This document shows, piece by piece, positions 16,963 to 26,086 of a stretch of 64,000 nucleotides of DNA. The stretch comes from JALEFZ01 sp039817415 (GTDB lineage: Bacteria > Bacteroidota > Bacteroidia > J057). The notes under the pieces were generated by a model. The model ran no database searches. It saw nothing but the letters and a program-made list of their open reading frames with translations, and was not told the DNA's origin. Every line of letters begins with the position of its first letter. Within the stretch, counting starts at the first letter, position 1. The stretch spans positions 1 through 64,000 of the forward strand of contig JBCBVV010000031.1 in the NCBI GenBank assembly GCA_039817415.1, written 5' to 3'. The position numbers and the translations under genes are program-made.

Positions 16963-18090
16963 ATGAGAATTTTACGATTTATCATCCAAAAGGAATTTAT
17001 CCAGATTTTCAGGAACAGGGCTATTCTGCCATTAATGACGATAATGCCCATTGTTCAATTGATCCTTTTGTCTTTTGCGGCCAGTAATGAGGTCAAGGAT
17101 GTCAAACTGGCCGTGGTAAACCACAATCCTTCCTCTTATTCGAGGCTTCTGATAGAGAAAATTCAATACTCAGATCGCTTTATTCTAGTGGACATGTTGC
17201 ATGCCCACAAACAAGCCGATGAAATGATGCAAGCTGGGGAGATAGATATCATTCTTGAAATCCCTCCTGATTTCGAGCGTAACTTTCATCGATACCGCTC
17301 GGGTCAACTGCAAGTCTTGGTGAATGCCATCAATGGTCAACAGGCTACAGTAGGGGCTTCTTACCTTGCTTCGGTTATTCAATCCTTTAACCAAGAACTT
17401 AAACAAGATGTCAACGCTGCTATGCCTATTGTCAAAACGACTACTGGCTCTGTTATTCAGATAGAAAGCGCTAACTGGTTTAACCGAGACTTGAATTATA
17501 AGTATTTTATGGTCCCTGGTATCCTCGCCCAGTTGGTTACTATCCTTTCTATCCTCCTAACTGCGATCAATGTTGTAAGAGAAAGGGAAATTGGTACGAT
17601 TGAACAAATCAATGTGACCCCCATTAAGAAATGGCAGTTTATCATGGGAAAACTGATTCCCTTCATGGTCATTGGATTGTTTTTAATGGTGGTAGGACTC
17701 ACTGCTGGAAAGCTCATTTTTGATGTTCCTATGGAAGGAAACCTTGGGACTGTCTTTGCTTTTTGTGTATTAAACTTGTCTGCTGTTCTTGGACTTGGTC
17801 TCTTGATCTCCAACCTAGCAGATACCCAGCAGCAGGCCACCTTTATCACCTTCTTTTTTGTGATCATTTTTGTCTTAATGAGTGGGTTGTTTACCCCGAT
17901 TGAGAGTATGCCGATGTGGGCCCAATACCTTACCATTCCTAACCCAGTCGCTCATTTTGTGCATGTGATGCGCTCAGTATTGTTGAAGGGAAGTGGCTTT
18001 GCCGATATCGCATGGAACTTCCAAATCATAGTCATCCTTTCTATTATTTTCAATGCTCTGGCGGTATCCACCTATAAAAAAGTGAATTAA
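16963..18090 (+). CDS. ABC-2 type permease (YbhR-like), second of two
   Basis: A 375-residue paralogue of the preceding permease with the same plan: an N-terminal helix (about residues 20-40), a soluble extracytoplasmic domain and five C-terminal helices. The coupling loop is VREREIGTIEQINVTPI. It starts 21 bases after its partner and is the last gene of the efflux operon; a strong hairpin follows. Homologues of the YbhFSR pump have been linked to drug and cation tolerance in E. coli; the cargo here is unknown. Confidence 0.92.
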   Translation: MRILRFIIQKEFIQIFRNRAILPLMTIMPIVQLILLSFAASNEVKDVKLAVVNHNPSSYSRLLIEKIQYSDRFILVDMLHAHKQADEMMQAGEIDIILEIPPDFERNFHRYRSGQLQVLVNAINGQQATVGASYLASVIQSFNQELKQDVNAAMPIVKTTTGSVIQIESANWFNRDLNYKYFMVPGILAQLVTILSILLTAINVVREREIGTIEQINVTPIKKWQFIMGKLIPFMVIGLFLMVVGLTAGKLIFDVPMEGNLGTVFAFCVLNLSAVLGLGLLISNLADTQQQATFITFFFVIIFVLMSGLFTPIESMPMWAQYLTIPNPVAHFVHVMRSVLLKGSGFADIAWNFQIIVILSIIFNALAVSTYKKVN

Positions 18091-18124
18091 TCTTTCTCGT
18101 TCTTTAAAGCGTATTTGGTCATCT

Positions 18125-18158
18125 AATGGTCTTTCTACCGAAGTAGAGGGGCCATTTT
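18125..18158 (+). terminator. Strong hairpin after the efflux operon
   Basis: A 14-bp stem (18125-18138 with 18143-18156, three G-U pairs) closes a CGAA loop 34 bases after the last permease stop. The downstream T-run is weak (TTTTCAATT), so it could be a terminator or an mRNA-stabilising 3' hairpin. Confidence 0.55.
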
Positions 18159-18285
18159 CAATTGTTGGAATACCCTAAATATGAATGAGATAATGTCTAT
18201 ATTTAAGTTGGAGGCTGTAATTTTTGAAGAAATCCCGTAGTTTTTCGCGCGGATTATCGGAAAAAGGAGAAAGTCGGAAGCTTTT

Positions 18286-18828
18286 ATGGCAGAAGCGTAT
18301 TCAGAGAAGAAGAAGGAATTGGAGCAATTGTTCCTGACCAACTACCAGACCTTTTTGAACCTGGGTATGAGCCTGTGTGGTCAACGGGAGTTTGTAAAGG
18401 ATACGATACAGTTGTTTTTTCTGGATCTATGGGAACAAAAATGGTGGGAAAAGGAAATTGCAGACCCTAAAGCCTATTTGTATAGGTCCTTTTATCGAAA
18501 ACTATTCTCTGAGCTAAAGAAAAGCAGGAAGTATCCAAGCCAGAGTCTAGAGCTCTGGGAAGAGAAAATTTATGCACTCTCCGATGATAGTAATGCCTTT
18601 CAAGCTGATGTTCAGGAAATTCAGGATCACCTAAGAAAGGCGCTTTCTTCCTTGCCAGAAAAACAACAAGAAATGATCCGCTTGAAATTCAAAGAAGGCC
18701 TAGACTATGAGGAAATCGCTTCTTATACAGGTAAAAGCAAGCAAACTATCTACAATCAGATCCATTCTTCCATCAAAAAACTGAGGGCTCATTGGCAGCA
18801 AACCTCAGATCATTTGAAGAAAAAATAA
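18286..18828 (+). CDS. ECF RNA polymerase sigma factor
   Basis: A 180-residue sigma-70 family protein of extracytoplasmic-function type. Region 2 is at about residues 18-80 (VKDTIQLFFLDLWEQK) and region 4 at about 125-175 (ALSSLPEKQQEMIRLKFKEGLDYEEIA and TIYNQIHSSIKKLR, given as separate parts). It lies upstream of a FecR anti-sigma gene and an STN-bearing SusC gene, the standard Bacteroidota trans-envelope regulatory set. It should direct transcription of the downstream polysaccharide locus when the substrate is sensed. Confidence 0.94.
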   Translation: MAEAYSEKKKELEQLFLTNYQTFLNLGMSLCGQREFVKDTIQLFFLDLWEQKWWEKEIADPKAYLYRSFYRKLFSELKKSRKYPSQSLELWEEKIYALSDDSNAFQADVQEIQDHLRKALSSLPEKQQEMIRLKFKEGLDYEEIASYTGKSKQTIYNQIHSSIKKLRAHWQQTSDHLKKK

Positions 18829-18859
18829 TTTTTTTTCCTACTCGATTAGTAAAACTGGA

Positions 18860-18895
18860 TTTTGCTTTCCTCTATCTAGCTGAGGAAGGGCAAAA
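18860..18895 (+). other. Intercistronic hairpin between sigma and anti-sigma genes
   Basis: TTTTGC-T-TTCCTC (18860-18872) can pair with GAGGAA-GG-GCAAAA (18882-18895) around a 9-base loop, with a small internal bulge. There is no T-tract. It may tune the sigma:anti-sigma ratio or mRNA processing; speculative. Confidence 0.3.
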
Positions 18896-18924
18896 ACGCA
18901 TGAATTCTTCCCAAGTAGTTACAT

Positions 18925-19902
18925 ATGAATGACACCAATCCATCTATAGAATCTCTCATTGCCTCGGAAAGTTTCCAGCGGTACTGCTTCAAGTCCTCCC
19001 AAGGGGATATGGAGTATTGGGAGAAATGGAAAATAGAGAACCCTGATAAAATTGACCTCCTACTGGAAGCCGAGAAATGGGTGATGGCTACTGCCTCACT
19101 TGTAGAGGCTAAGGAAACGCAGGAGGAACTGAAGAAGCTACAACAAAAACTAACTATAACCTCAGAAAGTCGTGTCAGACCTATGTTTGGCTTATGGAGT
19201 AAAATTGCGGTAGCAGCAGCCATTGTCGTTTTGGCAGTATCAGGCTTCTTCATGATGAACATCAACTTATCAGGGATGGAAGAGCTGAGTACGACCTTCG
19301 GTGAAGTTAAACTCGTCAATTTACCGGATGGGAGTATCCTTACATTGAATGGCCATTCGAAGGCTAGGTATGCTTCTTCTTGGGAGGAAACAGAGATACG
19401 CGAATTATGGCTGGATGGTGAAGGTTTCTTCGATGTAAAATCGGATTCCACTCAACCTTTTATCGTCCATACTCCCTATGGAGATATCAAAGTTTTAGGA
19501 ACGCGCTTTAACGCCCTAACAAGAGCCAAAGTGTTGAAAGTCACTCTCCTAGAAGGAGCAGTGGAATTGACTACCAAGGATGAGGAAACAGTTGAACTCA
19601 AACCAGGAGAACAACTTAGTCTATCTGATGGAAAGTTGAGTCAGCAAACTGTTGACATGGAGCCCGTTACGGCATGGAAAAATAACATGATGATTTTCAG
19701 AGATGCTTCCATCGAATCCATCATCGAAAAGCTAAAATGGGACTTCAACTGGGAAATTGAAGTGCGCGACGAATCAATTCTGGATCGAAGGGTGAACGCC
19801 TTCATTCAGGAAAATAACCCTGAACTCTTGCTGCAGGCATTGGCAGAGATTTATGACCTGAGTTTTGAGAAGAAGGGAGAAGGAAAATACTTGATTAAAT
19901 AA
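18925..19902 (+). CDS. FecR-family anti-sigma regulator
   Basis: A 325-residue inner-membrane protein. The cytoplasmic N-terminal part (about 1-85) would bind the ECF sigma factor, a single helix lies near residues 88-108 (KIAVAAAIVVLAVSGFF), and the periplasmic FecR domain follows (TTFGEVKLVNLPDGS, then FIVHTPYGDIKVLGTRFN). A C-terminal STN-like domain (FRDASIESIIEKLKWDF) is typical of Bacteroidota FecR proteins. It should relay contact with the STN domain of the SusC protein encoded next, releasing sigma. It starts 97 bases after the sigma gene. Confidence 0.94.
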   Translation: MNDTNPSIESLIASESFQRYCFKSSQGDMEYWEKWKIENPDKIDLLLEAEKWVMATASLVEAKETQEELKKLQQKLTITSESRVRPMFGLWSKIAVAAAIVVLAVSGFFMMNINLSGMEELSTTFGEVKLVNLPDGSILTLNGHSKARYASSWEETEIRELWLDGEGFFDVKSDSTQPFIVHTPYGDIKVLGTRFNALTRAKVLKVTLLEGAVELTTKDEETVELKPGEQLSLSDGKLSQQTVDMEPVTAWKNNMMIFRDASIESIIEKLKWDFNWEIEVRDESILDRRVNAFIQENNPELLLQALAEIYDLSFEKKGEGKYLIK

Positions 19903-19937
19903 GCCCTGTTGGGACAGACATACTAACGGACTCTACT

Positions 19938-22900
19938 ATGAAACCAAGCTTTATACGCTTAGCAGGGACTTTGATACCCACCCTTAAATTATGGCTCCTA
20001 CTTGGAATACTAGGAACAGCTTCACTCTCTTCCTTTGGATTTAGAGATAGCTTAAATCTACCCCTTGAGCAGCCTAATCAGATGGTTCCTTTGAGCAAAC
20101 AAATTGAGAAGGTGGCTATCATTCACAAGGTCAGCATCATATATGACCTAGACCAAACTCGAAATGTTTATGTACACCCCATTACACAAAACCAGTCCAT
20201 TGACAAGGATCTTAATTACCTATTAGAAAAGGTAGACTTCATCTATAAGAAGCTCAACCAAAATACCTATGTCATCAAGAAAAAAGGACAGAAAAGAGCC
20301 GTTCAACGGGGTTCAGGCTTCTTTTTAGAGCCTCTATACAATGATGCCATTACGGTGCGCGGTATTGTGTACGACTCTGAGACCAGGAGTCCACTTGTAG
20401 GAGCTACGGTTATTGTAGAAGGGACAAAGAAGGGGGTATTAACCCAAGAGGATGGTTCCTTTTCCATCGTGATTGAAAGAGGAAAGGCTATTTTGATCAG
20501 ATATTATGGGTACTTAGATAGTCGCGTAGAAGCCATTTCGGAGAACTTAGGCAGCATCTATTTGCAGCCCAATACCCAAAACCTCAAGGAAGTTGTCCTA
20601 GTGGGTTATGGGACCCAAAAAAGAAGTGATCTTACAGGTGCTGTTTCCTCTATCAGTGAGAAAGAGTTAAAAGAAATTCCAGTTACGGGCCTTGATCAAG
20701 CTATTCAAGGAAGGGCAGCAGGGGTATTTGTAACGCAAAATTCAGGTGCTCCCGGTGGAGGTGTTTCTATTAGAATTAGAGGAATTGGTTCTACCCTTTC
20801 TGCTGAACCCCTCTATGTGATAGACGGAATTCCAGTGGTAAATGACAATCAGGGTAGTTCCTCAAATTTTGCTGAATTAGATGGAGGGGGTCAAAACACC
20901 AATGCATTAACGACTATCAATCCCAACGATATCGAATCTATTGAGATTCTAAAGGATGCTTCCGCCACCGCTATTTATGGAGCCAGAGCAGCCAATGGGG
21001 TGGTTTTAATCAAAACCAAAAGGGGAAGTGTCGGAAAATCAACTTTGACCTTTGATTCTTATTATACCAGCCAGGAACTAGCTAGAAAAATACCCGTGAT
21101 GGACCTCAAGCAGTATGCCGATTATTACGGAGATGTCGCTTTTGATGCCATTGAGGAATTTGAGAATCCAGATTTGTTGGGTCAAGGAACAGATTGGCAA
21201 GATGAAGTTTTCCGAGTTGCTGGAATGCAAAACTACCAACTCACTCTTTCGGGAGGCAACAAACAAACAAAATACGCTTTCTCTACCAATTATCATTTCC
21301 GTGAAGGGACAGTGGTAGGCTCCGACTTTACCCGAATTTCCGGGAAAATGAACCTTGACCATTCTTTCAACGACCGAATCAGAATCGGTAATAGTTTTCT
21401 AGTCAGCCGAACCAGTGAAAATATCACCTTCAATGATAACAGTGGAGGTGTGATTTATACTGCCTTACTTATGGTCCCAAATGCAGCCGTAAGAAATGCA
21501 GATGGCTCTTTTGCAGGTCCCCAGGAAGAAATAACCCTTTCCTTTGACAATCCAGTAGCGCGAGCCTTGGAAACCAATGACATCAATACCAAAACTAGGG
21601 TTCTGTCTAATATCTATTTTGAGGCAGACATTTTACCTTCTTTGACCTATAGAACAGAATTCGGAACAGATCTGAATTTCTCTCACCACCATACCTTTTA
21701 TCCCACCTTTCAAAGGGGAACCCTCTTTGGAAAATCCGCCCTCCATAAAAGCTGGAACCAAAGTTATTTCTGGATCAATAAGCATCTCTTGACATTTGAC
21801 AAGCAAATCATGCCTAAACATCATTTGACAGTTTTGGGTGGATTTGAGGCTCAAGAAGGTAAGTATGATTGGATATACTCCTCAAGGCAAAACCTGCCCA
21901 ATAATGAATTACAGGAGCTGACCCTTGGTGATGCCGGAAATCAAGTTAATGATGGAGGTGCTGGTCATTGGGCGTTACTGTCTTATTTCGGAAGGGCCAA
22001 TTACAACTTTGACGATCGCTACTTGTTGACTACCACTTTTCGTGTAGATGGATCTTCGAGATTTGGAGCAAATAATCGCTATGGTTATTTCCCCTCTGCA
22101 GCCTTTGCATGGAAGATTTCCAATGAGAAGTTTATGGAAAACCTGATGGGAGATTTGAACTATGACCTCAAATTCAGGGCAGGTGTAGGGGAGGTCGGAA
22201 ATCAGGAAATTGGTTTGTACTCCTTTATTTCGAACCTTCAATCTGTAAATGTAGTACTTGGCGATCAGCTTTATACGGGTTTCGCTCCTGCTAACATTGC
22301 CAATCCTGATGTGCGTTGGGAATCATCCTTCCAGACTAATTTTGGACTTAATCTGAGTTTGTTCAATAACCGCATTGAATTGGTTGTGGATCACTACAAT
22401 AAGATTGCGAATGGAATGCTCTTACCAGCTTTGCTTCCAGCTTCTGCAGGGGGCTTAAATCCTCCCTTTGTCAATGTAGGAGAAGTTCAAAATAGAGGCT
22501 GGGAATTCTCTCTGAACACAGTGAATACCAAAGGTGAATTTTTATGGAGAACCTCAGCCAATCTTTCCTTTAACAGAAATGAAGTTGTCTCCTTAGGCTC
22601 TGCAGGAAATTTAACTGGAATTCTGCAACGAATCCCTGTTTCTAGAACGGAAGAAGGACAACCTATTGGGATGTTCTATGGCCATCAGGTGGAAGGTATT
22701 TTCCAATCTATTGCAGAAATCGGGGAAAGTCCTTTTCAAAGCGAGGGAACACGCCCAGGAGACATAAAATTTGCCGACATCAATGATGATGGAGTGATTG
22801 ATGAGAAAGACCAGACATTTATTGGTTCCCCTCAACCAGACTTCATGGCAAACCTGATTAACTCATTCAGCTATAAGGGTTTTGACCTAAGCATCTTCTT

Positions 22901-23336
22901 ACAATCTGTATATGGAAATGAGATTTTGAACCTTGTCAGGAGGGATTTAGAAGGAATGGCGGGTTTGAGCAACCAGGCTGTTATTGTTGCAGATCGCTAC
23001 ACCAATACCAATCCCTCTACTACTACTCCAAGAGCTACTGGACCTGATCCTAATGACAATCGAAGAATTTCGGATAGGTTCATCGAGGATGGTTCCTTTC
23101 TACGAGTCAAAAATCTTACACTTGGTTATACCTTCCCTACAGCATGGCTGGAAAAGGTAAGGCTACAATATGTAAGGGTTTATGCTGGCGCTCAGAATTA
23201 CTTCACTTGGACCAAGTATTCAGGTTATGACCCAGACATTGGTTCCTTTAACCAAAATCCCTTGATCAATGGGGTTGACAATGGTCGTTACCCTATTTCA
23301 AAATCTCTTACAGCAGGTGTAAGTCTTAAATTTTAA
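19938..23336 (+). CDS. SusC/RagA-family TonB-linked outer-membrane transporter with STN domain
   Basis: An 1132-residue glycan importer. After an N-terminal signal segment comes an STN domain (about residues 48-112) for signalling to FecR. A carboxypeptidase-regulatory-like domain follows (about 125-205, with ITVRGIVYDSETRSPLVGAT). The plug opens with VVLVGYGTQKRSDLTGAVSSI (first 20 residues of the SusC signature region) and carries GAPGGGVSIRIRG and the DASATAIYGARAANGVVLI block. The beta-barrel runs to the C-terminal phenylalanine. It works with the SusD-like lipoprotein encoded next to import oligosaccharides, probably xylo-oligosaccharides given the GH10 xylanase in the same locus. Confidence 0.96.
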   Translation: MKPSFIRLAGTLIPTLKLWLLLGILGTASLSSFGFRDSLNLPLEQPNQMVPLSKQIEKVAIIHKVSIIYDLDQTRNVYVHPITQNQSIDKDLNYLLEKVDFIYKKLNQNTYVIKKKGQKRAVQRGSGFFLEPLYNDAITVRGIVYDSETRSPLVGATVIVEGTKKGVLTQEDGSFSIVIERGKAILIRYYGYLDSRVEAISENLGSIYLQPNTQNLKEVVLVGYGTQKRSDLTGAVSSISEKELKEIPVTGLDQAIQGRAAGVFVTQNSGAPGGGVSIRIRGIGSTLSAEPLYVIDGIPVVNDNQGSSSNFAELDGGGQNTNALTTINPNDIESIEILKDASATAIYGARAANGVVLIKTKRGSVGKSTLTFDSYYTSQELARKIPVMDLKQYADYYGDVAFDAIEEFENPDLLGQGTDWQDEVFRVAGMQNYQLTLSGGNKQTKYAFSTNYHFREGTVVGSDFTRISGKMNLDHSFNDRIRIGNSFLVSRTSENITFNDNSGGVIYTALLMVPNAAVRNADGSFAGPQEEITLSFDNPVARALETNDINTKTRVLSNIYFEADILPSLTYRTEFGTDLNFSHHHTFYPTFQRGTLFGKSALHKSWNQSYFWINKHLLTFDKQIMPKHHLTVLGGFEAQEGKYDWIYSSRQNLPNNELQELTLGDAGNQVNDGGAGHWALLSYFGRANYNFDDRYLLTTTFRVDGSSRFGANNRYGYFPSAAFAWKISNEKFMENLMGDLNYDLKFRAGVGEVGNQEIGLYSFISNLQSVNVVLGDQLYTGFAPANIANPDVRWESSFQTNFGLNLSLFNNRIELVVDHYNKIANGMLLPALLPASAGGLNPPFVNVGEVQNRGWEFSLNTVNTKGEFLWRTSANLSFNRNEVVSLGSAGNLTGILQRIPVSRTEEGQPIGMFYGHQVEGIFQSIAEIGESPFQSEGTRPGDIKFADINDDGVIDEKDQTFIGSPQPDFMANLINSFSYKGFDLSIFLQSVYGNEILNLVRRDLEGMAGLSNQAVIVADRYTNTNPSTTTPRATGPDPNDNRRISDRFIEDGSFLRVKNLTLGYTFPTAWLEKVRLQYVRVYAGAQNYFTWTKYSGYDPDIGSFNQNPLINGVDNGRYPISKSLTAGVSLKF

Positions 23337-23360
23337 TAACCTACTACAAATATCTTCGAT

Positions 23361-24842
23361 ATGAATCGTTTGATGTTGTTATACATAATAATCTTCTCTC
23401 TAGTCCTAGTTTCCTGCGAAGGATTTCTGGATAGAGCTCCGCTGGATCAGTTGAGCACAGAAAGCTTCTATCAAACTGAGGCAGATGCTAATCTAGCCGT
23501 GCTGTCTGTATACTCTCCTTTGATGGATGTAGAATGGCAAGGTAAGGGTTGGATGATTACAGAAATCCCTTCTGATAATTCTCAGGCTGGAGGAACCGAT
23601 CCTGACTTTACGCCTATCGACAACTTCTCGGTTTCGGCAGACAACGGTCCTGTCTTTAATTTTTGGGCTTTTCATTACCGATGTGTTGTACTAGCCAATG
23701 TGGTGGTAGGGAAGGTAAATGGAATGGACATTGATCCATCCGTCATCAACCGAATAGAAGCAGAAGCCAGGTATCTCAGGGCATTTGCCTACTTCGATTT
23801 GGTACGAGTTTATGGAGGTGTCCCGCTGGTATTGTCGGCGCCTGAATTTGGCGATGACATGATGTTGCCAAGAGCCAGTGTGGAGGATATTTATGCTCAG
23901 ATTGAGGAGGACTTATTATTCGCAAAAGAGAACTTACCTGCTTCCTGGTCAGGAACGGATATTGGACGTGCGACTAAAGGAGCTGCGGCAAGCTTGTTGG
24001 CTAGGGTCTATCTGACCAGGAGAGACTTTCTTCAGGTAAAGAATCTCACCCAAGAAGTCATGGACATGGGCATCTATCGCTTGATGCCTAATTATTCGGA
24101 TAACTTCGAATTGGCGACTTCTGATAACAATGTGGAGAGCATTTTCCAGATTCAATTGACAGGTTGTGCCACCTTTGGTACCGGCAATGCAAAGCAAGCC
24201 TTTTTCGCTCCATGGGGAGAAGGAATTACCAAGGATAGAGATGGCTGGGGTTCTCAAATCCCAACCGGTCCACAGCTTTCCAACCCTGGAACTACCCTCT
24301 TTGAAGCCTTTGAAGAAGGGGATCTAAGGAAGGATGCCACCATCATGACCTCTAGTGTGTATTATCCCACCATTAATCCAGAAGATGGGGGATATACTTA
24401 TCCAGCTCAAGGTGCATCGGCTACTGCCTGTAACATCAAGAAGTATGTGGTAGGTAGTGGACCCAACATTTGTTTTATGTCTACTCCTCAAAATTCCCAC
24501 GAAATCAGATACTCAGATGTTTTGCTGATGTATGCCGAAAGCATTTTAGAAATAGAAGGAGGTGTTACTAGAAATACAGATGCTTTGGCCGCTTTTAATG
24601 CGGTGAGAGCTAGGGCAGGTCTTGATCCTGTAGAAGAATTTGATCGCGAAATGATGCTTCATGAGAGAAGGGTGGAATTTGCTTTTGAGGGACAGCGCTG
24701 GTTTGACCTAGTTCGCTCAGGAAGAGCGGTTGAAATCATGACCCTTCATGGAAAAAATCCTTCTAAGGAAAGATTACTCTTCCCCATTCCATCTTCTGAA
24801 TTACAAATTAATCCCAACCTCGTTCAAAACCCTGGATATTAA
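23361..24842 (+). CDS. SusD/RagB-family glycan-binding lipoprotein
   Basis: A 493-residue surface lipoprotein. The lipobox is LVSC and is followed by the family's N-terminal segment FLDRAPLDQLSTESFYQTEADA. TPR-like helices follow (EARYLRAFAYFDLVRVYGGVPL), and the C-terminal SusD region reads RRVEFAFEGQRWFDLVRSGRA. It caps the SusC barrel and captures glycan. It begins 25 bases after the SusC stop and is clearly cotranscribed. Confidence 0.96.
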   Translation: MNRLMLLYIIIFSLVLVSCEGFLDRAPLDQLSTESFYQTEADANLAVLSVYSPLMDVEWQGKGWMITEIPSDNSQAGGTDPDFTPIDNFSVSADNGPVFNFWAFHYRCVVLANVVVGKVNGMDIDPSVINRIEAEARYLRAFAYFDLVRVYGGVPLVLSAPEFGDDMMLPRASVEDIYAQIEEDLLFAKENLPASWSGTDIGRATKGAAASLLARVYLTRRDFLQVKNLTQEVMDMGIYRLMPNYSDNFELATSDNNVESIFQIQLTGCATFGTGNAKQAFFAPWGEGITKDRDGWGSQIPTGPQLSNPGTTLFEAFEEGDLRKDATIMTSSVYYPTINPEDGGYTYPAQGASATACNIKKYVVGSGPNICFMSTPQNSHEIRYSDVLLMYAESILEIEGGVTRNTDALAAFNAVRARAGLDPVEEFDREMMLHERRVEFAFEGQRWFDLVRSGRAVEIMTLHGKNPSKERLLFPIPSSELQINPNLVQNPGY

Positions 24843-24863
24843 GTCCTGACAAAGCAAGAAGAA

Positions 24864-25973
24864 ATGAGAAAAGTTTCTATCATATCATGTTTGTTGTTGA
24901 TGACAGGACTAGGTTTTTGGTCTTGTCAATCAGATTCTTTTGCACCTGTTATCAATTCAATTGATCCTGAGTTTGGGCCGGAAGAAACCTTGGTTACCAT
25001 CGAAGGGGAGCACTTAGCAGACATTAAGACCATTACATTTAGTGGTCAAGCCATCAATTTCAATACTGCCTACAATGCAGACCATGCCTTGTTGTTCCGT
25101 ATTCCATCTACTGTTCCGCTTGGAGAACATGAGGTTGTGTTGACTACGGATCTAGGGGAGGTGAAAACCAATTTCAAGGTTACGAAAAAGCCACCAGAAG
25201 TATTCAGAATTTCACCCGAATCAGGAGGTCCTGGAGATCAGGTGACGATTTATGGAGAGAACTTTTTTGAACCAGTTGAGGTGTATTTTTTCGATAGTGT
25301 TCAGGCAAATATCATTCAACTTTATGATGACTCCATCGTGGTAGAAGTACCAGAAGGCCTTCAAATGGGCTTTGTTCAGGTAGTGGCCAATGGGGGTGTC
25401 GCTATGTCTCCTCAGCGGTTCTTCACCATTGGAACTATTCTGGTCAATGACTTTGATGGGAATGGAATGCGTCCAGAAACTGAAAAATGGGTTTTTGTGG
25501 GTTCGGTTAATGAAAGTGCTACCACAGCGGTCCAAAGTCAAGTTCCAACTCCAGTAGATGGGAACTATTTAAAGTTAAGTGGAACGGATGAGTTGGATAT
25601 TCTTTGGATAGGAGGAGCACAAAACAACTTTGGCTTTCCCGGAGATGATTTTGAAACCTATGGAATCAGGACCGATGCGAATAATACCCTCTTGGAATTA
25701 GATGTGAATAATAATGGAAAGACCCATACACACATCATTTTAATTCTTCGTGAGAAGGATGGTTCTATCAACGATTTCACACATCAGGTACGGGTAGATT
25801 GGGATGGTTGGGAAACCTTGTCCATTCCTTTGAACCGCTTCAAAGATCTAAATGATGTCATTATTGATCCTCAAAAAGTACAGGTGGTTAAAATTCATTT
25901 GATTGATGAGGACAAGACAGGTACTGGGCTGGAAGTCAATGTAGATAACTTGAAATTTATAGAGCTACTATAA
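24864..25973 (+). CDS. IPT/TIG-domain surface glycan-binding lipoprotein (SusE/SGBP-like)
   Basis: A 369-residue lipoprotein with lipobox-like FWSC near residue 21. Two IPT/TIG beta-sandwich domains follow: about 28-110 (INSIDPEFGPEETLVTIEGEHL) and about 112-190 (VFRISPESGGPGDQVTIYGENF), each cited by part of its signature. The C-terminal ~170 residues resemble the glycan-binding region of Bacteroidota surface glycan-binding proteins. Position directly after SusD supports a role as an accessory glycan-capture protein. Ligand probably xylan-type (inference from context). Confidence 0.88.
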   Translation: MRKVSIISCLLLMTGLGFWSCQSDSFAPVINSIDPEFGPEETLVTIEGEHLADIKTITFSGQAINFNTAYNADHALLFRIPSTVPLGEHEVVLTTDLGEVKTNFKVTKKPPEVFRISPESGGPGDQVTIYGENFFEPVEVYFFDSVQANIIQLYDDSIVVEVPEGLQMGFVQVVANGGVAMSPQRFFTIGTILVNDFDGNGMRPETEKWVFVGSVNESATTAVQSQVPTPVDGNYLKLSGTDELDILWIGGAQNNFGFPGDDFETYGIRTDANNTLLELDVNNNGKTHTHIILILREKDGSINDFTHQVRVDWDGWETLSIPLNRFKDLNDVIIDPQKVQVVKIHLIDEDKTGTGLEVNVDNLKFIELL

Positions 25974-26009
25974 GAATCAGTAGCTCTTCAACATAAACGA
26001 TTTTTTATC

Positions 26010-26034
26010 GCTCATTTTTTACAAAAAAATGGGC
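26010..26034 (+). terminator. AT-rich hairpin between lipoprotein and repeat-protein genes
   Basis: GCTCATTTTTT (26010-26020) pairs with AAAAAATGGGC (26024-26034) around a 3-base loop, one G-U pair. It has no following T-tract and may attenuate rather than end transcription. Confidence 0.35.
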
Positions 26035-26086
26035 TGGGGGAACTTTATCTCCTTTCAAAACCGAAATCAATTAAAGACTACTCGCT

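Noticed and set aside
17496..17936. 146-residue minus-strand frame over the second permease
   Set aside because: Antisense shadow of a conserved ABC-2 permease, no supporting motif.
18876..19451. 191-residue minus-strand frame over the FecR gene
   Set aside because: Low-complexity Ser-rich translation antisense to a clear FecR gene; no domain seen.
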